Origin: Nocardia alba NBRC 108234
GTDB lineage: Bacteria; Actinomycetota; Actinomycetes; Mycobacteriales; Mycobacteriaceae
Assembly: GCF_001612665.1 (NCBI RefSeq)
Contig: NZ_BDAX01000046.1
Coordinates: forward strand, 1-47,058
Direction: 5' to 3'
Length of the DNA stretch: 47,058 bases
In this document: positions 33,197 through 41,492 of the stretch, piece by piece
How the letters are laid out: each line of letters begins with the position of its first letter
Position numbering within the stretch: position 1 is the first letter of the stretch
Program-made: the position numbers and the translations under genes
Notes under the pieces: generated by a model
The model's database searches: none
The model's input: the letters and a program-made list of their open reading frames with translations, nothing else
What the model was told of the DNA's origin: nothing

Positions 33197-33610
33197 GCTA
33201 GCCGCCGATATCGCCCAGGATATGGGCCTTGCCGGCGGCCAGAAGCCAGATTCGAGGCTGCCGCTACGCCGTCGCTTCAACCCGCTCGATCGAGATCACC
33301 TGACTGACAGGCAACGCGTAGACCTGCCCCGCGAGCCTCGACCCGACTCCGCCATGCTCAATCCTCCTGTGCTGAAAGAACAAATCTGGAGAACGCTACG
33401 CGGTCGGTCCGACAAGTCCGCCTGCGTAGCAGGTGAAGTCAGCGACTCGCGCGGCTGAGGAGAAGGCCACCGCGTGAAGCTCAGCACCCCGCCTGGAACG
33501 GGAAGCAGTGACCGCTCCCGCCGACCGGGGCCTGCGGCTCTGACTCGGGGTCTCGGTAGTAACCGCCGAAAATCAACGGATATGGCGTGGCTTTCTGTCG
33601 CGCACGTGGG
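33197..33610. other. intergenic
   Basis: About 410 bp between convergent genes. No gene, clear terminator or repeat was seen. Confidence 0.4.
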
Positions 33611-33937
33611 TCAGTGGGCGGCGCCGAGTTCGATCATGAGTACCCCGCCGATGATCAGGACGATTCCGGCGGTCATGACGCGGTTGAGGGGTTCGCCGAA
33701 CAGCAGGCGTGCGGCGATGGCGGTGAGTGCGACGCCGCTGGCGGCCCAGATACCGTAGGCGACACCGATGGTCATTCCGTGTGCGAGGGTCAGGGCGAGG
33801 AAGGTGAAGGCGGTGAGGTAGCCGACGCCGACAGCGGCGAACCAGGCCTTGCGGGCGCCGGGTTGGGAGGCCATGCGTAGTGCCAGGGTGGCCGCGACCT
33901 CGCTGAGAATCGCGCCGATCGGCAGGATCCAGCTCAT
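33611..33937 (-). CDS. SMR-family efflux protein, subunit 2
   Basis: 108 aa with four predicted helices. SMR signature: E13 in the first helix (LPIGAILSEVAATLALR), then TFLALTLAHGMTIGVAYGIW and ALTAIAARLLFGEPLNRVMT, ending GIVLIIGGVLMIELGAAH. GGGAGG precedes the ATG. The start overlaps the stop of the upstream SMR gene (ATGA, 33937-33934). Adjacent paired SMR genes usually form a heterodimeric antiporter in the plasma membrane exporting cationic compounds or guanidinium-type metabolites. The substrate cannot be told from sequence alone. Confidence 0.88.
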   Translation of the reverse strand: MSWILPIGAILSEVAATLALRMASQPGARKAWFAAVGVGYLTAFTFLALTLAHGMTIGVAYGIWAASGVALTAIAARLLFGEPLNRVMTAGIVLIIGGVLMIELGAAH

Positions 33938-34293
33938 TTCGGGCCTCCCTCGGTCGCGGTGGTGGCCTTCTTCGGCGGGTGGGCGCCGAGTTCGACGCAC
34001 AGCACTCCGCCGATGATCGTGACGATCCCGGCACCCATCAGCACGGTCAGCGGGTCACCGAAGAGCACCGCGGCCATGACCGCGGTGAGTGCGACGCCGC
34101 TCGCGGCCCAGATGCCATAGGCGACACCGAGTCCGAGTCCGGTGCGCAAGGCCACCGACAGGGCGGCGAAAGCGCTCAGGTAGCCGGTCGCGACGAGCGC
34201 GTACCAGCCGGGGTTGTCCTGGGCGGCGCGTAGTGAGAGTGTCGCGACGACCTCGGCGGTGATCGCGGTGGCGAGTAGCAGCCAGGTTTTCAT
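33934..34293 (-). CDS. SMR-family efflux protein, subunit 1
   Basis: 119 aa, starting MKTWLLLATAITAEVVATLS with the essential E14. It has YGIWAASGVALTAVMAAVLF like its partner and a longer polar C-terminal tail (PPKKATTATEGGPK). Its ATG overlaps the TetR stop (ATGA, 34293-34290) and its stop overlaps the next SMR start, so the three genes are translationally coupled. The two subunits are clearly paralogous. Likely a two-gene, dual-topology pair regulated by the TetR protein. Confidence 0.88.
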   Translation of the reverse strand: MKTWLLLATAITAEVVATLSLRAAQDNPGWYALVATGYLSAFAALSVALRTGLGLGVAYGIWAASGVALTAVMAAVLFGDPLTVLMGAGIVTIIGGVLCVELGAHPPKKATTATEGGPK

Positions 34294-34841
34294 CGGTTCG
34301 TTCCACCTTCCAGGAGTTGTTCGGCGACCGCGGCGAGGGCGGCGCGGTCGTGTTCGGAGACCGGAAACACTCCAGTCGCTTGGGCCGTCCAGTAGCCGTC
34401 GGCCAGCATTCGTGCCGCGCTCAGTCGCGCCCGCTCGGGCGCGGGGAGTTCGGGGGGCAGGGCCAGCCACGGTGTGAGCCGTCGTATCCAGGCATCGGTG
34501 AGCGCGGGGTAGTAGGCCGCGTCGGCGTAGATGGCGAAGTCGGCGCGGTCGAACTTCTCGTACAGGGCCGTCTCGAGATAGGCGCGGACCCGCGCGGTGA
34601 CCGGGACCTGTCCGGGATCCCGGTCACCGATCCGCCGGCGCAACATCTGCTCCCAGCGTGACGCGACGTGATCGACCACGGCCAGCATCAACGCTTCCTT
34701 GGTGGGGAAGTGATACATCAGTCCCGGCTTGCTCAGTCCGGCCTGCTTGGCGGCCGATTCCAGGGTGATGTTGGCGCCGCCGGTGGTGCGAAGCAGTTCC
34801 ACCGCGCCGTCGAGGATCCGCTGTCGTGAACTCGTACCCAT
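34290..34841 (-). CDS. TetR-family regulator of the SMR pair
   Basis: 183 aa. An N-terminal TetR HTH: MGTSSRQRILDGAVELLRTT, then NITLESAAKQAGLSKPGLMY and HFPTKEALMLAVVDHVASRW. A helical ligand-binding domain follows, ending LAAVAEQLLEGGTNR. It is the first gene of the coupled TetR-SMR-SMR operon and its start codon lies inside a 48-bp perfect palindrome, so it very probably represses its own operon. The inducer is likely a substrate of the pump. Confidence 0.9.
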   Translation of the reverse strand: MGTSSRQRILDGAVELLRTTGGANITLESAAKQAGLSKPGLMYHFPTKEALMLAVVDHVASRWEQMLRRRIGDRDPGQVPVTARVRAYLETALYEKFDRADFAIYADAAYYPALTDAWIRRLTPWLALPPELPAPERARLSAARMLADGYWTAQATGVFPVSEHDRAALAAVAEQLLEGGTNR

Positions 34842-34883
34842 ACCTTTACTTTACCATCCGGATGGTAAAGTAAAGGTATGGGT
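34836..34883. promoter_or_regulatory. 48-bp perfect palindrome, probable TetR operator
   Basis: Arms of 24 bp with no spacer, centred between 34859 and 34860. The core is CTTTACTTTACCATCC mirrored as GGATGGTAAAGTAAAG, flanked by the TetR ATG (34841, minus) and a mirrored ATG on plus (34878). The AT-rich centre in GC-rich DNA and the position at the 5' end of the tetR gene fit an operator. The length is unusual: most TetR operators are 15-30 bp. Confidence 0.8.
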
Positions 34884-35197
34884 TGGTCGCCGGTTCTTCG
34901 CGGTGTCCGTGGGGCGAGAGCGGGATGGGTGGCTGTAGCCGGGTCAGCGGCGCAGGTCGGCTACCGGCCCGACTAGTGAGGCGAGGGCGCGCATCGCCCC
35001 GCGTCGCCACGAAACCGACTTCCCATACCAACCAACAGTGTTGGGAGCCAAGCCGCCAGCAACTCGCCCCCACCGCAGGTCGAACCCGGCCTCACCAGCA
35101 TTCAGCCTCGGCTACGCCATATCCGTTGATTTTTCGGCGGCTACTACCGGAACCCCCATCCGCTCGGAACTCGGCTTTCCGGTGGCCGACAGACTTG
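34884..35197. other. intergenic
   Basis: About 310 bp. Starting at the palindrome's mirrored ATG (34878), a plus frame of about 30 codons is open but does not resemble a protein. No other feature was seen. Confidence 0.4.
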
Positions 35198-35935
35198 TCA
35201 CCGGATGTCACTGTCGATCTGGTCGAGCGCCTCGACAACCAAGGGCAGCAGGTTCGAGCGGATGAAGTATCGCTCGATCACGGCGTCTTGGTTGTTGTTG
35301 GTGTGTTTCTTCTCGATGAGCCATCCGGGTGGCCGCGGCTGCAGGGGTATCGACCGGAACGCCTTCTGCTGTGCCGATTTCACCCCCGACAGGCTCTTCA
35401 TGCCGATGAGTTCCTTGATGCGCGCGGGTGTAGCGCTGCCTCCCTCGGCGACCAGGGCCCGCAGCGTTTGCATGCCGGTCCCGGGCAGTCCCTCGATGAA
35501 GCGCTTGATCGTGGGCAGGTCCCACTCGCCGACCGTCACTGGCAGGTGGGGGACCTGCTGCGCTTGCAGAAGGTCTGCCGGAAGACGGCCTTGCTCGTCG
35601 CGCTGCACGATCGCCACGGACTCGACGGCGTCGCCACGGCGATGCGCGTCATCGAGATCTTCGACCGGGTGGCCGCCCAAGCCGACGGCATGGAGGCTGT
35701 CCGCCAGGAGTGTACGAAGACGCAGGCGGGCTGCCGGTCGATCGTTGTCCCACAGTTCATCGTCGAGTACATCGATAGGCCACGAGGTCTCTTCGAATGC
35801 TGCCCCGCCACTCTGCTCGATGTGGTGTGACGTCCATCTCAGCTCCCCGAGAGGGCCTCCCCAACGCGAATCATGAGGTGCGCAGACGATCGGACAGCGG
35901 CTGCTCAAAGCAATAAATGTGCAATAAGTGTGCAC
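35198..35935 (-). CDS. hypothetical protein
   Basis: 245 aa, start uncertain (ATG 35935 is the only ATG far enough upstream, but the first ~35 residues look poor). From about residue 50 it reads as a real protein: SWPIDVLDDELWDNDRPAAR, a middle with VESVAIVQRDEQGRLPADLL, TIKRFIEGLPGTGMQTLRAL, then a basic C-terminal region (LIEKKHTNNNQDAVIERYFI). No signal or membrane segment. Not recognised; the basic helical C-terminus could bind nucleic acid. It is the last accessory-type gene before the tRNA-Pro. Confidence 0.5.
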   Translation of the reverse strand: MHTYCTFIALSSRCPIVCAPHDSRWGGPLGELRWTSHHIEQSGGAAFEETSWPIDVLDDELWDNDRPAARLRLRTLLADSLHAVGLGGHPVEDLDDAHRRGDAVESVAIVQRDEQGRLPADLLQAQQVPHLPVTVGEWDLPTIKRFIEGLPGTGMQTLRALVAEGGSATPARIKELIGMKSLSGVKSAQQKAFRSIPLQPRPPGWLIEKKHTNNNQDAVIERYFIRSNLLPLVVEALDQIDSDIR

Positions 35936-35969
35936 TTCGGCCGAAAAACGTCGAATCCCCAGGTATAAG

Positions 35970-36003
35970 AAAACCCCCTCCGACCCAGGTCAGAGGGGGT
36001 TTT
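35970..36003 (-). terminator. rho-independent terminator of the tRNA gene
   Basis: A 10-bp stem AAAACCCCCT / AGGGGGTTTT. On minus it ends TTTTCTT just after the tRNA 3' end (36009), a typical actinobacterial terminator. Confidence 0.8.
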
Positions 36004-36008
36004 CACTG

Positions 36009-36082
36009 TCGGGCTGACAGGATTTGAACCTGCGACCCCCTGACCCCCAGTCAGGTGCGCTACCAAGCTGCGCCACAGCCCG
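36009..36082 (-). tRNA. tRNA-Pro (anticodon GGG)
   Basis: On minus, a 74-nt cloverleaf starts CGGGCTGTGGCGCAGC and ends CAGCCCGA. The acceptor CGGGCTG pairs with CAGCCCG, and the anticodon stem CCTGA/TCAGG holds loop CTGGGGG (anticodon GGG). The T arm contains GGTTCAAATCC. The CCA tail is not encoded. It is read towards the accessory region on its left. Confidence 0.95.
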
Positions 36083-36806
36083 TTCCTGCCCCCGTCTCCG
36101 GGTGCTCGAAAAGGTTACCTCACCTCTTGGCGAGAGTACTAATCGACTGGTAGATGCACCTTTTTGTCGATCCAGCCGAGCATCGGCAGCGGTGCGGTCG
36201 GACGTCGACGGCGTGTTGTGGCCGAACTGCACAGAAACTCAACAGGTTCGATTCTGATCAAGCGTCCAGTGCTGAGTCGAAGCGGCGCTCCTCGGTAGCC
36301 GGTCAGCCATCGTCGAGTCGGTGCGCGAGCGGCTGCCGCTGTGTGCATCGACGGAGGCACCGGCTGTGATCGGTTCTGATGTGTGTTCGGACGACATGGC
36401 AGCGCATTCGAGCATGGCTTGGCGCGGTTTCCGCGTTCGCGGCCATGCCATGCATAAGCTGGATCGTGCCTGCGCCGTGGCGGCGGTGTAGGCATGTAGG
36501 GGAAGGTCTCGCCTCGTCGAGCGATCGGCTGAGGCGAGACGCCCTGTCCGGCTAGCTGGGATAAGCAAGATCGCTATCCGGACCGTTTTCCAAGCGAGAG
36601 GGAGGCCGCACATGGCCGTTCCCCCTGAATGGCTGAGCTGCGGTTTCGGCGAGCGTAGCTTTGGTCACCGACCGTTTCCCTGGTCGCCACACCCATTCGG
36701 ACACGAAAACTGTCCGCGAGCAAAGGATTTCGTTCGGGTGAAGACAATGCTCGGTGCCCCGCGCGGATCCTGACCTACTCGGCGCCGGAAGGCCACCTCA
36801 CGCGGA
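36083..36806. other. long intergenic region
   Basis: About 720 bp. Frames are low quality. A hairpin with 10-bp arms GTCTCGCCTC (36506-36515) / GAGGCGAGAC (36531-36540) and a 15-nt loop is the only structure noticed; it lacks a T-run. Confidence 0.4.
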
Positions 36807-37439
36807 TCAGTTCAGTGCGCCGTTGTAGTCCGGGAACTTGAACGTGCGCTCGGCGTGCCCGCCGGACAGGTCCGATGCGCTGTTGCCGATATTGGCGACG
36901 ATCGTGTAGCCCTTGCTCTCGATGTCTGCCCGGCTCGCGGTCTTGTACTCGGCCAGGCCGGCATTGCCCGCCGACAGCGTGGTCGGCGCGCTGCCGTACA
37001 GCGCGTCGACCGGGTAGCCGACCGAGGTCAGGTTCGCCTGCGAGTAGGCGTTGACCAGGGCAGGTCTGCCGGTGACGAAGATGATCGCGGCGCCGTTCTG
37101 TTTCGCCCAGGTGGCCAGGTCGAGGACCGGTTGGATCGCGGGGATGACCAGGCCGGTGTTGTAGGAAGTCTCGAGCGTCGTGTTGTCGATGTCGAAGACG
37201 ATCGCGGGTCGGGTCGCGCTGGGTAGTCGGCCGACGAGATAGATCTTCGCCTCGGCCACGACGGGGGTGATCTCGCCGATCCACTGAGCGTAGGGCGGCA
37301 GCTCGGACTGATTGCCCGACAAGGAGGACGAGCCACCACCCGGCAGGGCCGCGGAACCGGTGTCGGCGCCCGCGGCGGGCAAGGGGGCCAGGAGCGCGGC
37401 CGCGACACCGGCGACCAGAGATGCAGTAACGCGTTTCAT
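36807..37439 (-). CDS. secreted HAD-superfamily acid phosphatase
   Basis: 210 aa with a Sec signal peptide (MKRVTASLVAGVAAALLAPL, cleavage near AAG-AD at 24). HAD motif I is VFDIDNTTLE (D83-x-D85), motif II region FVTGRPALVNAYSQ, and later motifs lie around VANIGNSASDLSG. The spacing and the DIDNTT form fit class B (HAD IIIB) acid phosphatases, which release phosphate from organic phosphomonoesters outside the membrane. Length about 186 mature residues, complete. No partner gene is adjacent. Confidence 0.88.
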   Translation of the reverse strand: MKRVTASLVAGVAAALLAPLPAAGADTGSAALPGGGSSSLSGNQSELPPYAQWIGEITPVVAEAKIYLVGRLPSATRPAIVFDIDNTTLETSYNTGLVIPAIQPVLDLATWAKQNGAAIIFVTGRPALVNAYSQANLTSVGYPVDALYGSAPTTLSAGNAGLAEYKTASRADIESKGYTIVANIGNSASDLSGGHAERTFKFPDYNGALN

Positions 37440-37527
37440 CTATCGCACGCTAACAGCGGACCGAGCCACGCAGCTTCACAATCCCGCGCTGTGGGATTGC
37501 AGCCGGGCGCGCCCAGCGTGGCCGCGA

Positions 37528-37749
37528 TCAGGGGTTCAACCACAGCGCTTCGCAGGGCATCCGTTGGTGGGGGAGGAATCCGTCCATGATCTCGCTGGCG
37601 GTGATGGAGGGATGAGGACGGGAAAGCCAGTGGTGAAGAAAGTTGCGCACGGCGGTGCGGCAACCGCAGAAGTCGACCACCAGGCCGCCCGTGATTACTC
37701 GGAGGTGGGTGTCGGGCTCGGCGGGGCGAGGCGATACGGGCGGTGACAT
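37528..37749 (-). CDS. small hypothetical protein, coupled to upstream gene
   Basis: 73 aa from ATG 37749. The ribosome site GGAAGG lies in the end of the preceding gene, and the ATG shares a base with its stop (TGATG), so translation is coupled. The sequence THLRVITGGLVVDFCGCRTA then VRNFLHHWLSRPHPSITASE includes two close cysteines and a helix. Not recognised. Co-expression with 37749-37997 suggests the two proteins act together. Confidence 0.65.
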   Translation of the reverse strand: MSPPVSPRPAEPDTHLRVITGGLVVDFCGCRTAVRNFLHHWLSRPHPSITASEIMDGFLPHQRMPCEALWLNP

Positions 37750-37997
37750 CAGAACCTTCCCCGGCCTTCGGTGGCACCTACGACCGTGTTGCGCAACCAC
37801 CGCGAATCGCCGGAGGCGATGTCGACGCGGAGGTCGGTCCAGGTGGGTGGAGATGACAGCGATCTGGGCGCCGACCGGGTCGGATGCTGCCAGGGGGCGG
37901 TATCCGTCAGAACCGGACTGCCGCCGTCCACAGCTTTCGCCAGCGCCCGCTGGGAAATTGTCGCTGTGAGCGATCTGCGCACAGGCTCTGTGTTCAT
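37749..37997 (-). CDS. small hypothetical protein, first gene of coupled pair
   Basis: 82 aa from ATG 37997 with ribosome site AAGG upstream. The sequence is polar and Ser/Thr-rich, e.g. MNTEPVRRSLTATISQRALA then WTDLRVDIASGDSRWLRNTV. No signal or membrane segment. Its stop overlaps the next start. It resembles short actinobacterial regulatory-type proteins in size only; the family was not recognised. Confidence 0.6.
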   Translation of the reverse strand: MNTEPVRRSLTATISQRALAKAVDGGSPVLTDTAPWQHPTRSAPRSLSSPPTWTDLRVDIASGDSRWLRNTVVGATEGRGRF

Positions 37998-38195
37998 GCG
38001 TCGCCTTATGTACGTGGTGAATACGGTCGGTCGTTGCGCGGCCGGACGATGGCCGTATGACTCGCCGATCGTCGGATTGGTTATCGCCGCCTACGGCGGA
38101 CGTGATCTTCGCCCGCAATATCGACCGGAGGCAGGGCTGATCTGCCACTGTGCTGTGCGTCGCCGGGTTCTCCCGGGCTCAACAGCACGGGCTAC

Positions 38196-38214
38196 ACGAT
38201 AACACGGTTATCGT
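38196..38214. promoter_or_regulatory. inverted repeat, possible operator
   Basis: 8-bp arms ACGATAAC / GTTATCGT around ACG, about 135 bp before the TetR start and about 200 bp from the divergent coupled pair. Size and symmetry suit a regulator site. Confidence 0.4.
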
Positions 38215-38310
38215 CGACGGGTTCTCGTGGATGTACTGCGCGCGCTTTCTCGCGGCCGTCCATCATTCGGATGTCGGCAGGATCGGACATACCTTTTGGT
38301 AGGTTTAACT

Positions 38311-38324
38311 GTACGGTGAAGTAT
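38311..38324 (+). promoter_or_regulatory. GTAC-N6-GTAY motif upstream of TetR gene
   Basis: GTACGGTGAAGTAT, 25 bp before the TetR start. Similar motifs at 41467-41490 and 43365-43380 precede the oxygenase and oxidase genes. Confidence 0.45.
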
Positions 38325-38348
38325 GGCGCCAGCGGCGAGGAGACGACC

Positions 38349-38975
38349 ATGACCGACGAGTCAGGCAGTACCCGGCCGACGGCGCCGGTGTCCAAACGCA
38401 AAGCGGCGGCCGCGCGTGGGGCGGCGCGCAGGCTCGGCGTCGAGGACTGGACCGACGCGGCGCTGCGCGTGTTGCTGCGCGACGGCGTCGCCGCCATCAC
38501 CATCGCCAAGGTCTGCGATGAGCTCGGCGTCACCAAAGGTAGCTTCTACTGGCATTTCGACGGTATCGACCAATTGCTCGAGACCACCGCGCAGTTCTGG
38601 TGCGCCGATCAGAACGACGCGGCCCGCGGCTTCACCGACCTCGACGAACTGCCGACGCAGGAGCGCTTGGCCCGGATGGGCGCCCTGCTCACCGGGGAGC
38701 GGGTCTGGCAGGTGGAGCTCGCGGTCCGCGACTGGGCGCGCACGAACGCCAAGGTGGCCGAGGCGGTGAAGGCGCTGGATCAGCGGATCTTCCACACCCT
38801 GTCGAAAACCCTGGTCGACATGGGATTCTCTGCGGAACAGGCGGAAATGCGCGCCGGGCTGATGTGCTTCGCCGGGATCGGCTTCGTGCACGGCAATCAG
38901 AACCTGCCGGTGCCGACAGAGGATCAGCGCCGCGAGTTCTTTCGGTTCATCACCAGCACCGAGCCGCCTCGCTGA
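38349..38975 (+). CDS. TetR-family transcriptional regulator
   Basis: 208 aa from ATG 38349, which follows a GAGGAG ribosome site; a longer frame from 38271 is not needed. After a polar leader (RAAAARGAARRLGVEDW-type region), the TetR HTH reads AITIAKVCDELGVTKGSFYW then HFDGIDQLLETTAQFW. The C-terminal domain ends GFVHGNQNLPVPTEDQRREF. It is convergent with the CrtC-like/DUF2236 operon, which together with the multicopper oxidase carries similar upstream motifs, so it may control all three. The ligand is unknown, perhaps a lipid or terpenoid. Confidence 0.88.
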   Translation: MTDESGSTRPTAPVSKRKAAAARGAARRLGVEDWTDAALRVLLRDGVAAITIAKVCDELGVTKGSFYWHFDGIDQLLETTAQFWCADQNDAARGFTDLDELPTQERLARMGALLTGERVWQVELAVRDWARTNAKVAEAVKALDQRIFHTLSKTLVDMGFSAEQAEMRAGLMCFAGIGFVHGNQNLPVPTEDQRREFFRFITSTEPPR

Positions 38976-39026
38976 GGTCCGTTGCACCGCAATGGGTTCC
39001 GCACCCGATGAGCACGGTGCGCAGGG

Positions 39027-40112
39027 TCATGTCAGCGCGACCAGTTCGTGCAGTGTGGTCCCGCTGCGTCGCTGCGGTCCGCTCTCGGTGTGCACGGTCA
39101 GCTCGAAGCTCGACTCGAATCGGAAGTAGCCCGGGTGCCCGACCAGGCGGTGGATCAGGGGTTTGACCAGGCGCGAACGCGCGATCGGAAGATCGTCGAG
39201 CAGGTCGTGGGCGTGGATGACCCGCTCGACGTCCAGGCGCAGTTCGAGCTCTCCGGGCACCTGCAGTGCGACCCATTCGGGGTAGTCCCGCCCCGCCGTG
39301 GCGTCGAAGCGCGTCGGCCCCTCGGTGAGGACGGTCTCGCCGGTGGACAGCACGATGTCGGCGTGGTGGGCGAGCATCAGCGGGCTGATCTCGTGTCCGC
39401 CTCGGCGCTGCTGGGTGAGCACCGAGGCGAACAGCAGCGAGTAGTCCTCGACGTACAGCCTGCCCCAGTGCCAGCGCTCGATGATCTTCTTCATGTCGCC
39501 GACGCCCCAGTTGTGGTCGTGATACCCACGTCCGGTGACCTCGTGTCGCACGCCGTCGAGCTCGATCGAGCCGGTGACCGCGGCACGCGGCGCGGCGACC
39601 ATCCAGCCGAAGGAATCCTTACTGCCGAAGCGGGTTTCCCCCTTGCCGGGCATCCAGCTGGGGACCTCGTTGTGGAACCGCAGGTCGAAGACGAGACCGT
39701 CCTCGGCCATCCGTAGGTGATGGACCGGCAGGCCGTCGTCGCGGAACTCGGTGCGCGCGGTGTTCGCGCCGACGCGTACATCGCAGGCGTCGGGCGAGAA
39801 CGAGGTCGCCGAGTGCGGATAGCGCCGCGACACCTGACGGCGGGTGCCGTCGGGGGCGTAGACCATCATCTCCACCCAGGGCCGGGCCAACGGCAGGTCC
39901 TCGGGTCGACGTTTGGTCAGGAAGCCGATCACCACGTGGCCGGTATCGAGGTGCGCGTCGAAATACCAGTGTTCGAAGGCGAGCTTGCTCGGCGAGGGAT
40001 GTAATCCGTTGTGGCGCGGCTCGACCGGCGTCAGTTCGCCGTCGCGACGGCCCGGCCCGTTCCATACTTCGACGATGTCTGCGGTAGTCATGGCTGCTTT
40101 CGGTGGGTTCAT
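39027..40112 (-). CDS. CrtC-like hydratase/lipocalin-type protein
   Basis: 361 aa from ATG 40112, overlapping the upstream stop (ATGA); an internal ATG at 40091 is possible. The longer open frame to 40724 is antisense noise. The sequence fits the CrtC/AttH (carotenoid 1,2-hydratase-like) fold: a beta-rich N-terminus (FEHWYFDAHLDTGHVVIGFL), GYHDHNWGVGDMKKIIERWH with its HDHNWG motif, and a second barrel ending FESSFELTVHTESGPQR. True CrtC enzymes hydrate carotenoid double bonds; many actinobacterial homologues act on other lipids. Coupling to a DUF2236 oxygenase suggests a shared hydrophobic substrate. The specific reaction is unknown. Confidence 0.8.
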   Translation of the reverse strand: MNPPKAAMTTADIVEVWNGPGRRDGELTPVEPRHNGLHPSPSKLAFEHWYFDAHLDTGHVVIGFLTKRRPEDLPLARPWVEMMVYAPDGTRRQVSRRYPHSATSFSPDACDVRVGANTARTEFRDDGLPVHHLRMAEDGLVFDLRFHNEVPSWMPGKGETRFGSKDSFGWMVAAPRAAVTGSIELDGVRHEVTGRGYHDHNWGVGDMKKIIERWHWGRLYVEDYSLLFASVLTQQRRGGHEISPLMLAHHADIVLSTGETVLTEGPTRFDATAGRDYPEWVALQVPGELELRLDVERVIHAHDLLDDLPIARSRLVKPLIHRLVGHPGYFRFESSFELTVHTESGPQRRSGTTLHELVALT

Positions 40113-41398
40113 CGGCGCAGGGCACCGCTGGCGTCGAATGCCGCTGTGCGGCCCTGCATCTGGGCTCGATACCAGTTCTCGCGATGGGCGAGCATCAGCT
40201 TTTCGTGCGCCCGCGCGAACGGCGGGCAGATCCGGCGCACGATCTCCATCGCGGTGATCAGCGGAAAGCGCAGGATCGGGATGAGGATCCACGGGAACGC
40301 GGGTGGCATGGTGTAGTGACGGCGGGTACCGGGGGCCATGTACATCGCGGAGTACACGGAATTGATCCGATAGTTGTACTTCTCGCGCCACCTGGTCAGA
40401 CCGCGGTGGCCGTCGCGGGGCGCGAAGGCCGCCGGATAGGACTCGATCAGTTCCGTCCCGTGCTGTCCGGCGTCGTAGGACCGGGACACGATGGTCATCG
40501 CCAGTACCCGCAGTCCGTCGAGGACCGTCTCCGGGTACCAGCGCACCCGCACGCCGAGCAGGTGACCCATGTACTTCTGGAAGTGCAGCAGCGCACGGAT
40601 TTCCGACGGAGTCGTCTGATAGCCCAGTGCCCACAAGCCGAGGCCGGGCGTCACGCTGCCCGCCAACAGGGTGAGCATCTGGTAGGTCTGACTGATCGGC
40701 AACCCCCAGCGTTCGAGGTCCCATTCTGGGTGGCCCGCGACCTTCGCGCGCACCGAGACATGCATGACCCGCACCTTCAGCGCGGTGGCCCGACCCGCCG
40801 AACCCGGGGTGAGCAGCGCGTCGGGTTCGGAAACGTCGATCCAGAAGCGGGTGGTCTCCAGGAACCGGCGCAGGGCGCTGTCGCCCGCGTAACCACCCGC
40901 GAGCGACAGTGGCGTCGCGACCGCGGCCTCGGTGTACATCTCGAGCGTCTCGGCACCGGCGAAGCTGAACAGCATGGTGCCCCAGCGCCGCCAGATCGCC
41001 GCGCCCTGCTCCACCAGTTCGGGCACCACCCAGTCGGGCACTGTCTCGAACTCGGCGAACAACGCGCGCATGGATTCCGGCGCGTCCGGCACCGCATCGA
41101 TGCCCTCGGTCAGCGCCGTCTCCAGCATCGCGCGCCCGGCTTTCGACCCGATCGCGCCGTGCATCACCTCGGCGACGAACCGTTCGGCTACCGGGTCACC
41201 GGTGAACAGGTCCTCGCACAGCGCACTCGCCTGCTCGTCGCTGGGAAACAATCGCTGCCGGGTGACGGTCGTGAAGACACGCTCGAGCCGACGTACCAGT
41301 GGGGTGTCGCGCGCTTCCCAATAGCGAAAAGCGTTGGGGCACTTCACCGGTAGCTCGGAGCGGGTGTGCTCGACCTGACGTTCGACGGCATCGACCAC
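40109..41398 (-). CDS. DUF2236 oxygenase (latex-clearing-protein/MpaB-like)
   Basis: 429 aa, complete for the family, no signal peptide. The DUF2236 core includes ERFVAEVMHGAIGSKAGRAM, the heme-coordinating histidine region LKVRVMHVSVRAKVAGHPEW, and PISQTYQMLTLLAGSVTPGL. The C-terminus is hydrophobic (PPAFPWILIPILRFPLITAM). Family members include rubber oxygenase Lcp and the fungal MpaB mycophenolate oxygenase. They cleave or oxidise long isoprenoid chains with a b-type heme. It is translationally coupled to the CrtC-like gene and preceded by the palindrome at 41467. An isoprenoid or polyunsaturated lipid is the likely target. Confidence 0.85.
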   Translation of the reverse strand: MVDAVERQVEHTRSELPVKCPNAFRYWEARDTPLVRRLERVFTTVTRQRLFPSDEQASALCEDLFTGDPVAERFVAEVMHGAIGSKAGRAMLETALTEGIDAVPDAPESMRALFAEFETVPDWVVPELVEQGAAIWRRWGTMLFSFAGAETLEMYTEAAVATPLSLAGGYAGDSALRRFLETTRFWIDVSEPDALLTPGSAGRATALKVRVMHVSVRAKVAGHPEWDLERWGLPISQTYQMLTLLAGSVTPGLGLWALGYQTTPSEIRALLHFQKYMGHLLGVRVRWYPETVLDGLRVLAMTIVSRSYDAGQHGTELIESYPAAFAPRDGHRGLTRWREKYNYRINSVYSAMYMAPGTRRHYTMPPAFPWILIPILRFPLITAMEIVRRICPPFARAHEKLMLAHRENWYRAQMQGRTAAFDASGALRR

Positions 41399-41466
41399 TG
41401 CCGGCCTCCTGATCTGACGTCCACTCGCTGACTGCGATCGAAGTCGACCATACTATGTTGAATCTC

Positions 41467-41490
41467 TTTCCGTACCTGAAAGTACGGAAA
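41467..41490. promoter_or_regulatory. probable operator between oxygenase operon and oxidase gene
   Basis: 9-bp arms TTTCCGTAC / GTACGGAAA around CTGAAA, 69 bp before the oxygenase start and 2 bp from the oxidase stop. AT-rich for this region. Shares GTAC-N6-GTAC with 38311. Confidence 0.65.
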
Positions 41491-41492
41491 TG

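Noticed and set aside
34883..35830. A 315-codon plus-strand frame
   Set aside because: It is mostly antisense to the minus-strand gene at 35198-35935 and has low-quality sequence.
36083..36806. A minus-strand gene of about 120 codons (36239-36613)
   Set aside because: Ser/Arg-rich sequence with no ribosome site or recognisable fold.
40113..40724. Upstream extension of the CrtC-like frame
   Set aside because: It is antisense-type noise inside the DUF2236 gene; the ATGA overlap gives a better start.
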